A DNA stretch of 64,000 nucleotides, from contig JAKRSH010000022.1 in assembly GCA_022402465.1 (NCBI GenBank), forward strand, positions 62,001 to 126,000, in the 5' to 3' direction. How positions within the stretch are numbered: position 1 is the first letter of the stretch; the number at the start of each line of letters is the position of its first letter. Under the pieces are notes generated by a model. The model worked only from the letters and a program-made list of their open reading frames with translations. It made no database searches and was not told the DNA's origin. The position numbers were made by a program, and so were the translations under genes. The stretch comes from Leptospiraceae bacterium (GTDB taxonomy: Bacteria; Spirochaetota; Leptospiria; Leptospirales; Leptospiraceae). Shown here piece after piece: positions 17,766-28,853 of this stretch.

Positions 17766-19163
17766 TCAATTCAAGTAAGATAAAAAATATTGAGCGAGAC
17801 CTAAGAAAAAGAAAAATCCACAAATATCAGTAAATGTCGTAACAAAAATAGAAGAAGCAATTGCCGGATCTATTCTAAGTATCTTTAATAATAAGGGAAT
17901 ACAAGAACCTATAGTTCCTGCGATAAAAAGATTCACAAACATAGCAGATCCAATGACAAAAGAAAGTACAAGATTTCCTTTAAAGATATATACCATGGTT
18001 GAGGTCAAGATTCCGAGAAATAAACCGTTCAGAATGCCTATAGAAATTTCTTTACGAACAGCTTCCCACCAAGTGTTCAGAGTTAATTCACCGGTTGCTA
18101 GATTTCGAACAACAACTGTTATAGACTGAGTTCCCGCATTCCCACCCATTCCCGCGACAATTGGCATAAGAGTAGCTAAGACTACAACCTTTTGGATGGT
18201 CTCCTCAAAAAGTGATACAACTGAGGCTGCGAGTACGGCAGTAGCGAGATTCACAACTAGCCAAAGGATTCTTTTTCGCAGAGACTCAAATACTGGAGTA
18301 TTCAGTTTCTCATCCTCAGAAAGACCTCCCATACGATAGATATCTTCTGAGGCTTCCTCTTGCACAATATCAAGAACGTCATCTACAGTGATGCGTCCTA
18401 TCATCACATCCTTATCATCCACAACAGCTATAGAAACTAAATCGTATTTACGAAACATACGAGCGACTTCTTCTTGGTCTGTGTTAAAATGTACGCTGAG
18501 AGGAGATCCTATCATTATTTTATTGATTTTATTGGAAGGATTGGTTAGTAATAATTCCTTCAAACGAAGATACCCCATCAATCTGCCATCTTGGTCTATT
18601 ACATACACCGTATAGATATCATCAACTACCTTCGCAATTTTGCGAATCTTAGATACAGCCTTACGAATGGTATCTGTCCCATACACTGCCGCAAAGTCAC
18701 TACTCATGATTCTACCAGCAGAATTTTCAATAAATTCCATCTGAACTCGAATCTGTTGGGAATCTTCTCTATCTAAAATTTTAAGAATTTCTTCAGCCTT
18801 GGAGGGAGAAACAGATGCTAAAATAAATGTTATATCATCCGATTCTAGTAATTCAAAAATTGCGGAAATTTCCTTGGGTTGTAACCTCTCCATGAATTCC
18901 GATTGGTAATCTTCATCCAATTCAACCAAGACCTCACTTTGTCGTTCGGCTTGGAAAAGTCTAAAAACGTAGAAGGCCTCATCGTATTCTAACTCATGCA
19001 AAACTTCCGCAAAATCCGCATAATGGGAACCAGATAATTGCTGAACAATTTCCTCATCCCGACCTGATCGAACTAAATGAGTAAATTCTTCAAACCAATC
19101 TTCGAATTCATCAGTTTCAATCTCAGGGACTTTGGATGGCTCTTGGCTTGTATTTGCTTCCAT
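17766..19163 (-). CDS. mgtE: Magnesium transporter MgtE
   Basis: Mg2+-gated Mg2+ channel. Visible are an N-terminal MgtE-N helical superhelix (residues about 20-120), two CBS domains (about 130-250, RLMGYLRLKELLLT and VMIGRITVDDVLDIV), and a five-span membrane domain with GGNAGTQSITVVVRNLATGEL, the family signature. The track begins at a TTG (19202). I prefer the ATG at 19163, preceded by GAAGGAG, giving 465 residues, the usual size; the short spacing of two bases leaves some doubt. It is divergent from the CDF exporter. Confidence 0.95.
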   Translation of the reverse strand: MEANTSQEPSKVPEIETDEFEDWFEEFTHLVRSGRDEEIVQQLSGSHYADFAEVLHELEYDEAFYVFRLFQAERQSEVLVELDEDYQSEFMERLQPKEISAIFELLESDDITFILASVSPSKAEEILKILDREDSQQIRVQMEFIENSAGRIMSSDFAAVYGTDTIRKAVSKIRKIAKVVDDIYTVYVIDQDGRLMGYLRLKELLLTNPSNKINKIMIGSPLSVHFNTDQEEVARMFRKYDLVSIAVVDDKDVMIGRITVDDVLDIVQEEASEDIYRMGGLSEDEKLNTPVFESLRKRILWLVVNLATAVLAASVVSLFEETIQKVVVLATLMPIVAGMGGNAGTQSITVVVRNLATGELTLNTWWEAVRKEISIGILNGLFLGILTSTMVYIFKGNLVLSFVIGSAMFVNLFIAGTIGSCIPLLLKILRIDPAIASSIFVTTFTDICGFFFFLGLAQYFLSYLN

Positions 19164-19254
19164 TACTCCTTCTATTGAAAAAAAATAATCTGGAGATTTC
19201 AACCGAATTTATAGTTGCGAATTGACTTTTTTCTTAAAATCTGGACGGAAACCA

Positions 19255-20223
19255 ATGATTCATGATATAGACGCTTCCCATTTACACTTTTTGTCCCAAG
19301 AAGAATCAAAAAATTCTAAAAAATCCTTACTTATTTCCATGGGAATTTCTATTCTTATTTTCATTGTAGAAATCTATGGTGCCTATAAGAGCAATTCATT
19401 ATCCTTGCTTACAGATGCTTTTCATATCGTTACTGATATTCTCGCACACACGATAAGTCTAATCGCCGTTAATGTATCTTTGCGCAATCGAACTATGAAA
19501 TATACCTTTGGATTTTTGAGAATTGAAATCATTGCTGCCTTTATCAATGCACTTTTATTAGTTTTCTTGTGTGGTTTTTTACTTTTTGAAACATTCGAAA
19601 GAATTATGGAACAACATACTGTTCATGCCCGAGAAATGTTAATTTATAGTTTGATAGGTTTATTTTTCAATTCTCTTTCTGCATTGGTCTTATTCAATGT
19701 TTCTAAAACTAGTATTAATTTAAAATCGGCTTATGTTCATGTTATTGGCGATTTACTCGGAACAGTATCTGTAGTACTGGGTGCAATTATCATTCAAATT
19801 TTTGATATCCAATGGATAGATACTCTTTTTAGCTTTTTCATTATTCTAGTCATTGGAAAAGCAACATATGGTTTAATAAATGATTCTATCAAAAGTTTAA
19901 TGGAATCCTCACCAGACACACATAAATTAGAACATATACTATCAGATGTGAAAGCTAACAATAAGGTTAGCAAAATTGTATCCTTCCACCATTGGAGTCT
20001 TACGAATGGAGTGGAATGCATTAACTTAAGATTAATGCTTAAAGAAAAGTCTTCTTGGGAAGTTGTAGTAACTGCTACGCATAAACTTCTAAAAGAAAAA
20101 TATGGAATTACTCATGTAAATGTTGAGACCACTACTAAAGAATCTGAAGCCTTGATCAAATCCATAAAAATCAATAGAGATGCCATTCACATACACGGTG
20201 GGCATGGACATCACCATCATTAA
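19255..20223 (+). CDS. Cation diffusion facilitator metal exporter
   Basis: A CDF-family (CzcD/ZitB type) efflux protein for Zn2+, Co2+ or related ions. It shows six membrane spans with metal-site residues in SLSLLTDAFHIVTDILAHTISLIAV and SAYVHVIGDLLGTVSV (the H/DxxxD pairs), then a cytoplasmic domain ending in the His-rich IHIHGGHGHHHH tail. The ATG at 19255 is preceded by a weak GACGGAA and is preferred over the TTG at 19222. The length from there is 322. It lies divergent from mgtE, so the local theme is divalent-cation balance. Confidence 0.93.
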   Translation: MIHDIDASHLHFLSQEESKNSKKSLLISMGISILIFIVEIYGAYKSNSLSLLTDAFHIVTDILAHTISLIAVNVSLRNRTMKYTFGFLRIEIIAAFINALLLVFLCGFLLFETFERIMEQHTVHAREMLIYSLIGLFFNSLSALVLFNVSKTSINLKSAYVHVIGDLLGTVSVVLGAIIIQIFDIQWIDTLFSFFIILVIGKATYGLINDSIKSLMESSPDTHKLEHILSDVKANNKVSKIVSFHHWSLTNGVECINLRLMLKEKSSWEVVVTATHKLLKEKYGITHVNVETTTKESEALIKSIKINRDAIHIHGGHGHHHH

Positions 20224-20226
20224 AAA

Positions 20227-21156
20227 TTACTCTTCTTTCGGTAAAAGAATTTTAAAAAGTTCCCACTCAGAATAATTCTTAATTTCAGGTAAATGGTTCT
20301 GCAGAGTTTCAACTACAGTGGAGCCCCATTTTAAATCTTTAGAGTTTAACGTAAACCTGGATTGATTCTTTAATCTATCAATGATAGCTTGAATTTCATT
20401 TTCAAAATTTACAATAGTCTGTTTAAGTTCAATAGTCATAGATTTTTCATTTCGTATTCTATCTATGAATCCTAGCAAAATAAATTGAAATGAAAACATT
20501 TCAAGAATACGTAGAGTTTTCGCGTATTCATTGTATTGCATATCTAACTTTATTAATTTTGATTCAGGAATTTGATGGAAGTGAATTTCTGCATGAGTTG
20601 CCTCTCGTGCATAATTTAAATCAAATGGATTGATCTCTAAACCGACTGTATTAAAAGGAAGTAAATACGCTTCATAAGTTAATTGAATCTTAGCTAGGAT
20701 CAAATAATAATCAGGGTTTCTACCATTTGTTGCAAATCCTTTGGAGCCGACTAATACTCTTTCGGTATTATTCTCCAAGAAGGTTGTTTTCATATTTTTG
20801 AGTCTTCCCTTCCATCCTTTTTCAGAAACAGCCATGGAGATGATTTTTCTTCCGTCACACAATTGATTTAAGATTTCTACTTTATTCGAAATTACTAATA
20901 TATTTCCACAAAGATTAACTTCTGGCATTGCAGAGAGTGCTAGGCCTAATCCAGTTGGATGCATTGCGAGTGCTCTGATTTGATTTAAGAAATCAATATA
21001 ATCTAAGGATTCGTTAGTCTTTAAATGTTGGAAGAAATTTCTTTCGGCTAATATTGGAGAAAATTCTTTAAAAATAGAATAAACATTTTTATTTTCAAAG
21101 GATTTTAACTTTGTACGATAAAATTCACGATGTTCTACAAGAGAAATTGAAGTCAT
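20227..21156 (-). CDS. Degenerate acyl-CoA-dehydrogenase-like protein
   Basis: Not a named family that I can confirm, but the middle part follows acyl-CoA dehydrogenase architecture. HPTGLGLALSAMPEVNLCGN and KIISMAVSEKGWKGRLKNMKTTFLE match the flavin-domain start, and VLVGSKGFATNGRNPDYYLILAK matches the G.K.fitng motif. A helical C-terminal part follows. At 309 residues it is shorter than usual (about 380), and the usual catalytic Glu is not evident. Its ATG overlaps the uvrA stop (ATGA), so it is translationally coupled to uvrA. Confidence 0.72.
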   Translation of the reverse strand: MTSISLVEHREFYRTKLKSFENKNVYSIFKEFSPILAERNFFQHLKTNESLDYIDFLNQIRALAMHPTGLGLALSAMPEVNLCGNILVISNKVEILNQLCDGRKIISMAVSEKGWKGRLKNMKTTFLENNTERVLVGSKGFATNGRNPDYYLILAKIQLTYEAYLLPFNTVGLEINPFDLNYAREATHAEIHFHQIPESKLIKLDMQYNEYAKTLRILEMFSFQFILLGFIDRIRNEKSMTIELKQTIVNFENEIQAIIDRLKNQSRFTLNSKDLKWGSTVVETLQNHLPEIKNYSEWELFKILLPKEE

Positions 21157-24023
21157 GACTTCTTCTTTGCTACTTTTTTAACAGAATTAAGACTATTACC
21201 TTCAGATTCTAGAATCGTTTTTAAATAGATTCCAGTGAAAGAATTCTTGACTTGGGCTATTTCTTCGGGTGTTCCCGTTGCGAGAACCTCACCTCCACCA
21301 TCTCCACCTTCAGGTCCAATGTCAATAATATGATCAGCAGATTTTATTACATCTAAATTGTGTTCTATGATTACCATAGAGTTTCCCTTGTCCACTAATG
21401 AGTGAAGTACGTTCATTAGTTTTTGGATATCATCAAAATGAAGACCTGTTGTAGGCTCATCTAAAATATAAAGAGTCTTACCAGTTGGTCTTTTCGCTAG
21501 TTCAGTAGAAAGTTTGATACGCTGTGCTTCTCCACCTGAAAAAGTTGTTGCAGGTTGTCCTAAGGTGATATAACCCAAACCTACTTCCATTAGTGTTTCT
21601 AACTTTCGTCTAGCAGAAGGAATATTTTCAAAAAAAACAACAGCATCTTCTACAGTCATTTCTAAAATTTCATTGATATTTTTACCTTTAAACTTCACTT
21701 CTAAGGTTTCTCTATTGTATCTCTTTCCCTTGCAGACATCACAGGTAACATATACATCAGGAAGAAAGTGCATTTCAATTTTCAATATACCATCTCCCTG
21801 GCATTTCTCACAACGACCGCCTGCCACATTGAAGCTAAATCTTCCAGGATCATAACCTCTTAGTTTTGCCTCTTCTAAATTAGAAAAAAGTTCTCGGATA
21901 GGTGTAAAAAGACCTGTGTATGTTGCTGGGTTAGAACGAGGTGTCCGACCTATAGGGGACTGGTCTATATTAATAATTTTGTCAATATTTTCTATACCGG
22001 TAATTTTCTTATGTTTACCAGGTATAGTCTTAGTTCTCATGATGTCATGAGCTAGTTTATTATAAAGTATTTCATTTACTAAGGTAGACTTTCCCGATCC
22101 AGAAACACCTGTTACAACAACCATCATTCCCAAGGGAAATTCAACATCTAGATTCTTTAAATTATTGTGTGTAGCCGACCAAATTTTTAAACTAGTACCG
22201 TTACCTTCTCTTCTTATCTCAGGTCTTGAAATAAACTTCTCACCCTTAAGGTAAGCTCCTGTTGTGGAACGAGGATTCTTTTTTATTTCCGCTGGCGTAC
22301 CAAATGCAACAATAGAGCCTCCATGCACTCCTGCTCCTGGACCCATATCTAAAATAAAATCTGCCTCTTCCATAGTCTCTTTATCATGTTCAACAACTAT
22401 AACTGTATTGCCTAAATTCTTGAGATTCTTTAAAGTATTGATCAACTTAGTATTATCTCTTTGGTGCAAACCAATAGAAGGTTCATCCAGAACATACATA
22501 ACGCCCATAAGTTGAGAACCAATTTGGGATGCTAGTCGAATACGCTGCATCTCACCACCAGATAAAGTTGAGGCAGATCTCGAAACATTTAAATAACCAA
22601 CACCTACATCCTTTAAAAATGTTAATCTCTGGTTTATTTCCTTTAGAATGGGTTCTGAGATAGGAATATTGGAACCTTCAAATACTAAATTTTTGGAAAA
22701 TTGCAATGCCTTTTCAATAGACATCTCGGTAAATCCATCTATTCCAAGATTGTTTATTTTAACAGCAAGAGCGCCAGGGCTGAGTCGCTTACCATTGCAC
22801 TCAGGACATACATGGTTGGTCATGAAGCCTTCATACCATTGTCTCATGCTATCAGATTTGGTTTCTTTGTATCTACGGGAAAGATTAGGAATCACTCCTT
22901 CAAAATTTCTAGAGAATTCAAAATGCGAATTTTCTTTGCGAAAATCATAATCAATCTTGATAGATTCATCTCCATAAAGTATCACTTCTTGAATTTTACG
23001 ACTCAGTTTATTCCATGGAGTGGTAGGATTGAATTTTAATTTTTTGGATAATGCTTCAAGAGTTGCCATAAACCAATAGCTATTTGATTTTGCACCGCCC
23101 CAGGCTTCAATTGCTCCTTCAACTAAACTTAAATTTTCATCAGAAATAATAAGGTTTTCATCAAACTCTAGTAAGCTGCCAAGCCCATCACAATTCTTAC
23201 AAGCACCATGAGGGGAATTGAAAGAAAATAAACGAGGGCTTAATTCTGGAAGTGTCACATCATCACACTTGGGACAGGCTAGCTTTTGCGAATATACATG
23301 ATCCGTTTTTTCATCATATATAACAACTACTCCATCGGATTGCTTTAATGCCGTTTCCACTGAATCAGATAATCTAGAGTCAATACCCTCTTTGACAAGA
23401 ACTCGGTCTACTATGATATCTAAATCAGTTTTAAAGGTTTTCTTAAGAATAATTTCTTCATCTAGCGTTTTGATTTCTCCATTGATTCTTACTCTTTGAA
23501 AACCATCTTTTCTTGCTTTGTCAAGAATATCCTTGTGTTCACCTTTCTTCTGCCTTAGAATAGGAGCTAAAACTTGAAGCTTAGAACCTATAGGAAATAA
23601 TTTGATTCTATCTAAAATTTGATCAACAGATAGAGTAGAAATTTTCGTTCCACACTTAGGACAATGAGGAATCCCAACCCTCGCATAAAGTAAACGCAAG
23701 TAATCGTATACTTCTGTTACAGTTCCAACTGTTGACCTTGGATTTCTAGCAGTAGTTTTTTGTTCTATAGAGATAGCTGGACTTAGGCCTTCTATCAGAT
23801 CTACATCTGGCTTTTCCATTTGACCAAGAAATTGACGAGCATAACTTGAAAGACTCTCTACATATCGCCTTTGACCTTCCGCATAAATCGTATCAAAGGC
23901 TAATGAGGATTTACCTGAACCAGAGAGACCAGTAATGACGACCATTTTGTCTCTTGGAATATCGATATCGATATTTTTTAAATTGTGCTCTCTAGCTCCG
24001 CGTATTTTTAAAAATCCTGCCAC
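21153..24023 (-). CDS. uvrA: Excinuclease ABC subunit A
   Basis: Damage-sensing ATPase of nucleotide excision repair. At 956 residues it is complete. It has two ABC modules: [20 protein letters not shown] near 35-55 and [16 protein letters not shown] near 640, with signature motifs [12 protein letters not shown] and [12 protein letters not shown]. Zinc-finger cysteines are visible as CPKC...CDDV and CEKCQGDG...CDVCKGKRY. Walker B motifs [14 protein letters not shown] and [14 protein letters not shown] are intact. It is the first gene of a two-gene unit with the acyl-CoA-dehydrogenase-like protein and is divergent from sppA. Confidence 0.98.
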   Translation of the reverse strand: MAGFLKIRGAREHNLKNIDIDIPRDKMVVITGLSGSGKSSLAFDTIYAEGQRRYVESLSSYARQFLGQMEKPDVDLIEGLSPAISIEQKTTARNPRSTVGTVTEVYDYLRLLYARVGIPHCPKCGTKISTLSVDQILDRIKLFPIGSKLQVLAPILRQKKGEHKDILDKARKDGFQRVRINGEIKTLDEEIILKKTFKTDLDIIVDRVLVKEGIDSRLSDSVETALKQSDGVVVIYDEKTDHVYSQKLACPKCDDVTLPELSPRLFSFNSPHGACKNCDGLGSLLEFDENLIISDENLSLVEGAIEAWGGAKSNSYWFMATLEALSKKLKFNPTTPWNKLSRKIQEVILYGDESIKIDYDFRKENSHFEFSRNFEGVIPNLSRRYKETKSDSMRQWYEGFMTNHVCPECNGKRLSPGALAVKINNLGIDGFTEMSIEKALQFSKNLVFEGSNIPISEPILKEINQRLTFLKDVGVGYLNVSRSASTLSGGEMQRIRLASQIGSQLMGVMYVLDEPSIGLHQRDNTKLINTLKNLKNLGNTVIVVEHDKETMEEADFILDMGPGAGVHGGSIVAFGTPAEIKKNPRSTTGAYLKGEKFISRPEIRREGNGTSLKIWSATHNNLKNLDVEFPLGMMVVVTGVSGSGKSTLVNEILYNKLAHDIMRTKTIPGKHKKITGIENIDKIINIDQSPIGRTPRSNPATYTGLFTPIRELFSNLEEAKLRGYDPGRFSFNVAGGRCEKCQGDGILKIEMHFLPDVYVTCDVCKGKRYNRETLEVKFKGKNINEILEMTVEDAVVFFENIPSARRKLETLMEVGLGYITLGQPATTFSGGEAQRIKLSTELAKRPTGKTLYILDEPTTGLHFDDIQKLMNVLHSLVDKGNSMVIIEHNLDVIKSADHIIDIGPEGGDGGGEVLATGTPEEIAQVKNSFTGIYLKTILESEGNSLNSVKKVAKKKS

Positions 24024-24104
24024 AATCTTTTCCTCTTATTCCAATCTGTTTTACAGTAGCTTTCTGGAAACCTTTTTCGCAAGCTATCCGAAGAGGTTTT
24101 AGTC

Positions 24105-25871
24105 TTGAGATATTTTTTTTCCCTTATCTTACTTCCCATTCGTTTAATCATTCTATTTTATTATTATCTAAGAAGTGCTCTAGCTAAAGGAAATCATGTA
24201 TATCTTGAAATTCCTTCTTCCTTCACTGATTCACAGAAAAGTTACCTAATTCGTAAAATTCAAGGAGAAGCTGATCTTCCTTTTTTTACTGAATTCATTT
24301 CTAATTTAACTTTGATTCGCAAGGAATCTAGAGTGAAATATCTTAGTCTTCTTATTCCCAAAATGGAATTAGGATTCTCTGAAATTCAAACTATTTATAA
24401 TGAATTAGAAAGAATCAAGAAAAATGGTGTCAGTCTAATTGGATTTAGTGAGGAGGGTGATCTTAAATCCTTGTTCTTACTTTCAATATGTGACAAAAGA
24501 TACAGCTCTGCAACTTCAGAATTTACCTCCATTCTCCCCACTATTGATTCTATGTTCTTTGGAGAACTTGCTAAAAAATGGAATGTTAAAATAGACGTCT
24601 ATAAATCTGGAGCTTATAAATCTTTTGGTGAGATCTTTACCAGAAAGAACTTTTCTAAGGAAGCTAAATCAAATCTTAAAAATCTCATCGATGATTTGAA
24701 AAATGAAATCATTTCTCCTATCCGAAATAACTCTGGTTTAAATGAAAAAATTCTACAAAGACCAATATTAAATTCTGAATATCTCTATGAACTAAAGTTC
24801 TTCAATGGATTATTAGAATATGATGATTTTAAATTAAATTATCATTTTACAAATTTAGATAAACTATTAAAACTAAATGATAATAATTTAGAAAAACTAC
24901 AAGACGACAAACAATCAAAACCGAATTCTAAAACCTTAAGTCTCCATTCTATAGAGATTCGTGACAAAATTAAAAATTTCAAATTTATCATAGTTAAAAA
25001 ATCTATTATTGCTATTCTTCCTATGAAAGGAGAAATATCAGAGGGCGATAAAACTGATTCAGAGTTAAAATCAGGTGTCATAGAAAGACATTCTACAATT
25101 AAAATACTGAATGAATTAAAAGAAAATAAAAATATCAAAGCATTAGTTTTACATATGGACTCACCTGGAGGATCTGCAATAGATTCAGAAAAAATCTATT
25201 TGGCATTAAAATCCTTTGATAGAAAAATTCCTGTTTATACCTATATTTCAAATACTTGTGCCTCTGGAGGTTATTATATAGCTTGTAGCTCTAGAAAAAT
25301 TTATTCTAACTCAATTGGTATTGTTGGAAGTATAGGAACAATCATGATGAGATTTGATTTAGAGGGTCTTTACAAAAAATTTGGAATCTTTAAAGATAGG
25401 ATAGGATTTTATCCGCAAAGAGAGATTTTTACAGATTCTGGTAGTTTATCTAAAGAATCCCAAAACTTTTTAATGCAAGAAATTCAAAGAGTTGAAAATT
25501 TATTTATAAAAAGAGTCTCTGAGGCTAGAAAATTAGATAAGTCCATTTTTGAAAAAATGGGAGGTGGTCGTGTATTTTCTCCTAAAAAATTCATTGATCA
25601 GAAATTTATTGACAAAGAATTATCTTTAACTGAATGTTTAGATGAAATAAAAGAAGACTTATCTCTGAAATATACTAAAATAAATTATCTAGCACCTAAC
25701 TTTAATTTAAAGATAGCATTCAAGAAATCTATTCCATTCCTGAAATTGCTTGTAGATTTTGAGTTTAGATCTCTATTTAAGAAATTGACTGAATTGAATA
25801 ATAAGAATACCAAAATTAAAATATATTTCATGAATCCTATCATTACAAGTATTCAAAACTTTATAAAATAA
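24105..25871 (+). CDS. sppA: Signal peptide peptidase SppA-like protease
   Basis: A membrane-bound serine protease that cleaves leftover signal peptides. The N-terminal segment MRYFFSLILLPIRLIILFYYYL is a membrane anchor. Two S49-type halves are seen: a degenerate first (about residues 60-200) and a catalytic second (about 300-500). The second half has LVLHMDSPGGSAIDSEKIY and, downstream, the nucleophile region YTYISNTCASGGYYIACSSRKIYSNSIGIVGSIG. The likely Lys is in the first half (KSGAYKSFGEIF), as in double-domain SppA. The start is TTG, supported by AGAGG 8 bases upstream. Codon use is very AT-rich. Confidence 0.9.
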   Translation: MRYFFSLILLPIRLIILFYYYLRSALAKGNHVYLEIPSSFTDSQKSYLIRKIQGEADLPFFTEFISNLTLIRKESRVKYLSLLIPKMELGFSEIQTIYNELERIKKNGVSLIGFSEEGDLKSLFLLSICDKRYSSATSEFTSILPTIDSMFFGELAKKWNVKIDVYKSGAYKSFGEIFTRKNFSKEAKSNLKNLIDDLKNEIISPIRNNSGLNEKILQRPILNSEYLYELKFFNGLLEYDDFKLNYHFTNLDKLLKLNDNNLEKLQDDKQSKPNSKTLSLHSIEIRDKIKNFKFIIVKKSIIAILPMKGEISEGDKTDSELKSGVIERHSTIKILNELKENKNIKALVLHMDSPGGSAIDSEKIYLALKSFDRKIPVYTYISNTCASGGYYIACSSRKIYSNSIGIVGSIGTIMMRFDLEGLYKKFGIFKDRIGFYPQREIFTDSGSLSKESQNFLMQEIQRVENLFIKRVSEARKLDKSIFEKMGGGRVFSPKKFIDQKFIDKELSLTECLDEIKEDLSLKYTKINYLAPNFNLKIAFKKSIPFLKLLVDFEFRSLFKKLTELNNKNTKIKIYFMNPIITSIQNFIK

Positions 25872-25940
25872 TTATTTCATTCTTCTTGAAAAATATATCC
25901 ACCTTTTAAAAATTGATAAATAAGAATGAATGAAATAATT
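25870..25940. other. Spaced inverted repeat between sppA and hybrid kinase
   Basis: AATTATTTCATTC (25870-25882) has an exact 13-base reverse complement, GAATGAAATAATT (25928-25940), separated by 45 bases. The left arm starts at the sppA stop codon and the right arm is 20 bases before the kinase ATG. The loop is too large for a classic terminator; it may be an operator pair, an RNA fold around the start, or chance in AT-rich DNA. Confidence 0.4.
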
Positions 25941-25960
25941 TATTTCTTATAATCTTCAAT

Positions 25961-28825
25961 ATGAGTATTAAAAAATTTCGTCTATTTAAACGGAGCTTAT
26001 GGATTTTATTCATTTTAGCGATTCTAGCTTTTTTTTCTTTTTCTTTTTATATATGGTTTGATAATCATACTAAGGATCTCACTAATAAGAGATTAAAATC
26101 TTTAGATCTAGCCAATGAAATCGTAGCAACGAGTGATGAGCTAACTAGACTCTCTAGAAATTATATTGCTACAAACGAAAAGTTATTTAAAGAAGATTAT
26201 TTATCTATCCTCTCAATTAAAAATGGTGAGAAACCTCGACCACTCGACTACCATGTTTCACATTGGAATTTTAGAGATACAGATAGCCTTCCGATTGATT
26301 CAAAATTAATTTCATTCGAAGAAAGAATTCAAACTGCTGATTTTACAAGAAGTGAATTACAAATTATACATAGGATATCTTTAATAGCAAAGGATATCCA
26401 AGATATCGAAATAAAAAGTTTCACCATCCTTGAAGGAAATAGCCTAAAGAGGGAGGTAGCGCTAAATTTACTTTTTGATGTAAAGTATAGAAACCTTAGA
26501 AGTAATCTGATGATTCTTGCTCAAAATTTATGCAGAAGTATAGAGAATAGGACTAAACCAAATATCGAATATTGGAAGAATATTACAAATGCATCGAGGA
26601 TTTTGTTCTTAATCTTTAGCTTAGGTCTTTTTACTATTATGTTACTGTCATATTTTGATTTAAGGTCCATTTTAGGAGGAGATCCTAACTTAGTTTATAA
26701 CACAATAGAAAGTATTGGTAATGGAAATTTTAATACAGAGATACAATTAAAAGAAGGAATAAATTTTAGTATACTTAAATGGCTTTCTGTAATGCAAGAG
26801 AAACTTTCACTAGCAAATTCAGAAAGAACTGAATTTGAAAAAACCTTAATTAATAAAGAAAAATTTATAAGATGGGTTACTGATGTTTTTCCAGGTATGA
26901 TAGGCTATTGGAATAAAGATTTAATTTGTATTTATGCAAACTCGAATTATCTTGAATGGTTTGGCAAAAGTAGTCAAGTAGTGGTTGGTTCTCATATTAA
27001 AGATGTTCTTTCAGAGGAAATATATAATTTAAATTTAGAATATATCAAGGATGTATTGAAAGGTAAAAACATTCAATTTGAAAGGAAATTAAAAAAAATG
27101 GATGGGTCTATTGGCTATACCTTAGCTCATTATATCCCAGATATTGATGATAAAGGAAATGTAGAAGGTTTCTTGGCGGTAGTAACTGATATAACAAAGA
27201 TTAAAGATTTTGAATTAACTCTAGAAAGAAATAAGAAGCATTTAGAATATGTATTAGATAATTTAATTACGGGAATAGTTCAAATTAATACTAATGGAGA
27301 AATAATTTACGCAAATCATGCTTCTGAAAATATACTTAATCTTACAAAAAATTCCATCAATAGCTTATATTATGACAGTAAAGATTGGAAACAAATAGAT
27401 GAATTCAATAATCCTTATCCACCTGATAAACTTCCATTAGCTATAGCTTTAAAAGAAAATAGAATTGTATCAAATATTGAACACGGAATAATTGATGAGA
27501 ATGGAAATTGGAAATGGTTGATTGTTAATGCATATCCAATTTATGATTCATATTCAAATTTATCAGGCGCTATAGCAAATTTTATTGATATTACAAAAAG
27601 AAAATTAGATGAGAGATCATTAATACGGGCTAAAGAAATAGCTGATTCTGCAAGCAATGCTAAATCAGAATTTCTTGCTAATATGAGCCATGAAATTCGA
27701 ACTCCCCTAAATGGAATTATAGGTTTTTCGGATCTTTTAGCTGATACAAAATTAAATGAAGAACAAAGTTTATATGTAAACTTGATAAAACAGTCATCTA
27801 TCACTCTAAGAAATTTAATCAACAATATATTAGATTTCTCTAAAATAGAGGCAGGAAAGTATGAATTAGATATCCAAAAGATCGATTTAAAAAGATTCAT
27901 AAATCAAACGATAAATTTAATTCGATACCAAATTATAGAAAAAAACTTAAATTTCATCCTAGATATTAATCTTGGAGAAGATATTTATTATCATACTGAT
28001 GAATTAAAATTAAGACAAGTTTTATTAAATTTAATTAGTAATTCAATTAAATTTACTGAAAAAGGTTATATTAAATTAATAATTAATGAAGAATTTATAG
28101 AGAATACAAAAAAAGAAAAAATGTTAATATTCATTATTGAAGACTCTGGAATTGGAATTCCCAAGGATAAACATAAAGAAATATTTGAAGCATTTACTCA
28201 GGCTGACTCATCTACAACAAGAAAATATGGTGGAACTGGTTTAGGATTATCAATATGCAATAAAATACTAAAAATATTTAACTCCAAATTAGAAATAATC
28301 AGTGAGGAAAATCTAGGTAGTAAATTTACATTTAAAATTAAAGCTAAAATTGAAAATCAAAATGTAGAAAATATTAATGAAGATTTTTTGCTTTCTAATG
28401 AAGAAAATCTTAATACAAAAGAATTTCAAATCACAGAAAACGAACTTGATTTAAACAAAAAATTCAAAATATTAATAGCTGAAGACAATTTAATTAATAT
28501 GCTATTAGCAAAATCTATCATTCAAAAAACGCTTCCCTTAGCTATAATTTTTGAAGCGGAAAATGGTAAAATAGCTTTAGATATCTACAAACGAGAAAAA
28601 CCAGATTTAATTTTTATGGATTTACAAATGCCTGAAATGAATGGTTACGAAGTCACGAATGCAATACGTAAAGCAGCAAATGATAACATAACACCTATAA
28701 TAGCATTGACGGCGGATAATTTTTCATCTGATAAAGAGAAATGTTTGGAAATTGGTATGAATGATTTTATTGGCAAACCAATAGAAACAAACGTCTTAGA
28801 AATTTCCCTAAAGAAATGGCTCTAG
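25961..28825 (+). CDS. Hybrid sensor histidine kinase (sensor-HAMP-PAS-PAS-HK-REC)
   Basis: A 954-residue membrane sensor kinase. It has two membrane spans (about 12-32 and 212-231) enclosing a helical periplasmic sensor domain, a HAMP-like stretch, two PAS domains (about 300-420 and 430-550), a HisKA phosphoacceptor in FLANMSHEIRTPLNGIIGFS, and an HATPase with ISNSIKFTEKGYI, EDSGIGIPKDKHKEIF and YGGTGLGLSI. The C-terminal receiver domain has LIFMDLQMPEMNG with the phospho-Asp, and FIGKP. There is no output domain and no adjacent regulator, so it probably signals via a separate partner. GC content is strikingly low (two lines counted: 10% and 15%). Confidence 0.95.
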   Translation: MSIKKFRLFKRSLWILFILAILAFFSFSFYIWFDNHTKDLTNKRLKSLDLANEIVATSDELTRLSRNYIATNEKLFKEDYLSILSIKNGEKPRPLDYHVSHWNFRDTDSLPIDSKLISFEERIQTADFTRSELQIIHRISLIAKDIQDIEIKSFTILEGNSLKREVALNLLFDVKYRNLRSNLMILAQNLCRSIENRTKPNIEYWKNITNASRILFLIFSLGLFTIMLLSYFDLRSILGGDPNLVYNTIESIGNGNFNTEIQLKEGINFSILKWLSVMQEKLSLANSERTEFEKTLINKEKFIRWVTDVFPGMIGYWNKDLICIYANSNYLEWFGKSSQVVVGSHIKDVLSEEIYNLNLEYIKDVLKGKNIQFERKLKKMDGSIGYTLAHYIPDIDDKGNVEGFLAVVTDITKIKDFELTLERNKKHLEYVLDNLITGIVQINTNGEIIYANHASENILNLTKNSINSLYYDSKDWKQIDEFNNPYPPDKLPLAIALKENRIVSNIEHGIIDENGNWKWLIVNAYPIYDSYSNLSGAIANFIDITKRKLDERSLIRAKEIADSASNAKSEFLANMSHEIRTPLNGIIGFSDLLADTKLNEEQSLYVNLIKQSSITLRNLINNILDFSKIEAGKYELDIQKIDLKRFINQTINLIRYQIIEKNLNFILDINLGEDIYYHTDELKLRQVLLNLISNSIKFTEKGYIKLIINEEFIENTKKEKMLIFIIEDSGIGIPKDKHKEIFEAFTQADSSTTRKYGGTGLGLSICNKILKIFNSKLEIISEENLGSKFTFKIKAKIENQNVENINEDFLLSNEENLNTKEFQITENELDLNKKFKILIAEDNLINMLLAKSIIQKTLPLAIIFEAENGKIALDIYKREKPDLIFMDLQMPEMNGYEVTNAIRKAANDNITPIIALTADNFSSDKEKCLEIGMNDFIGKPIETNVLEISLKKWL

Positions 28826-28853
28826 AAACAGAAAAATTGGATTTCATCGATTA

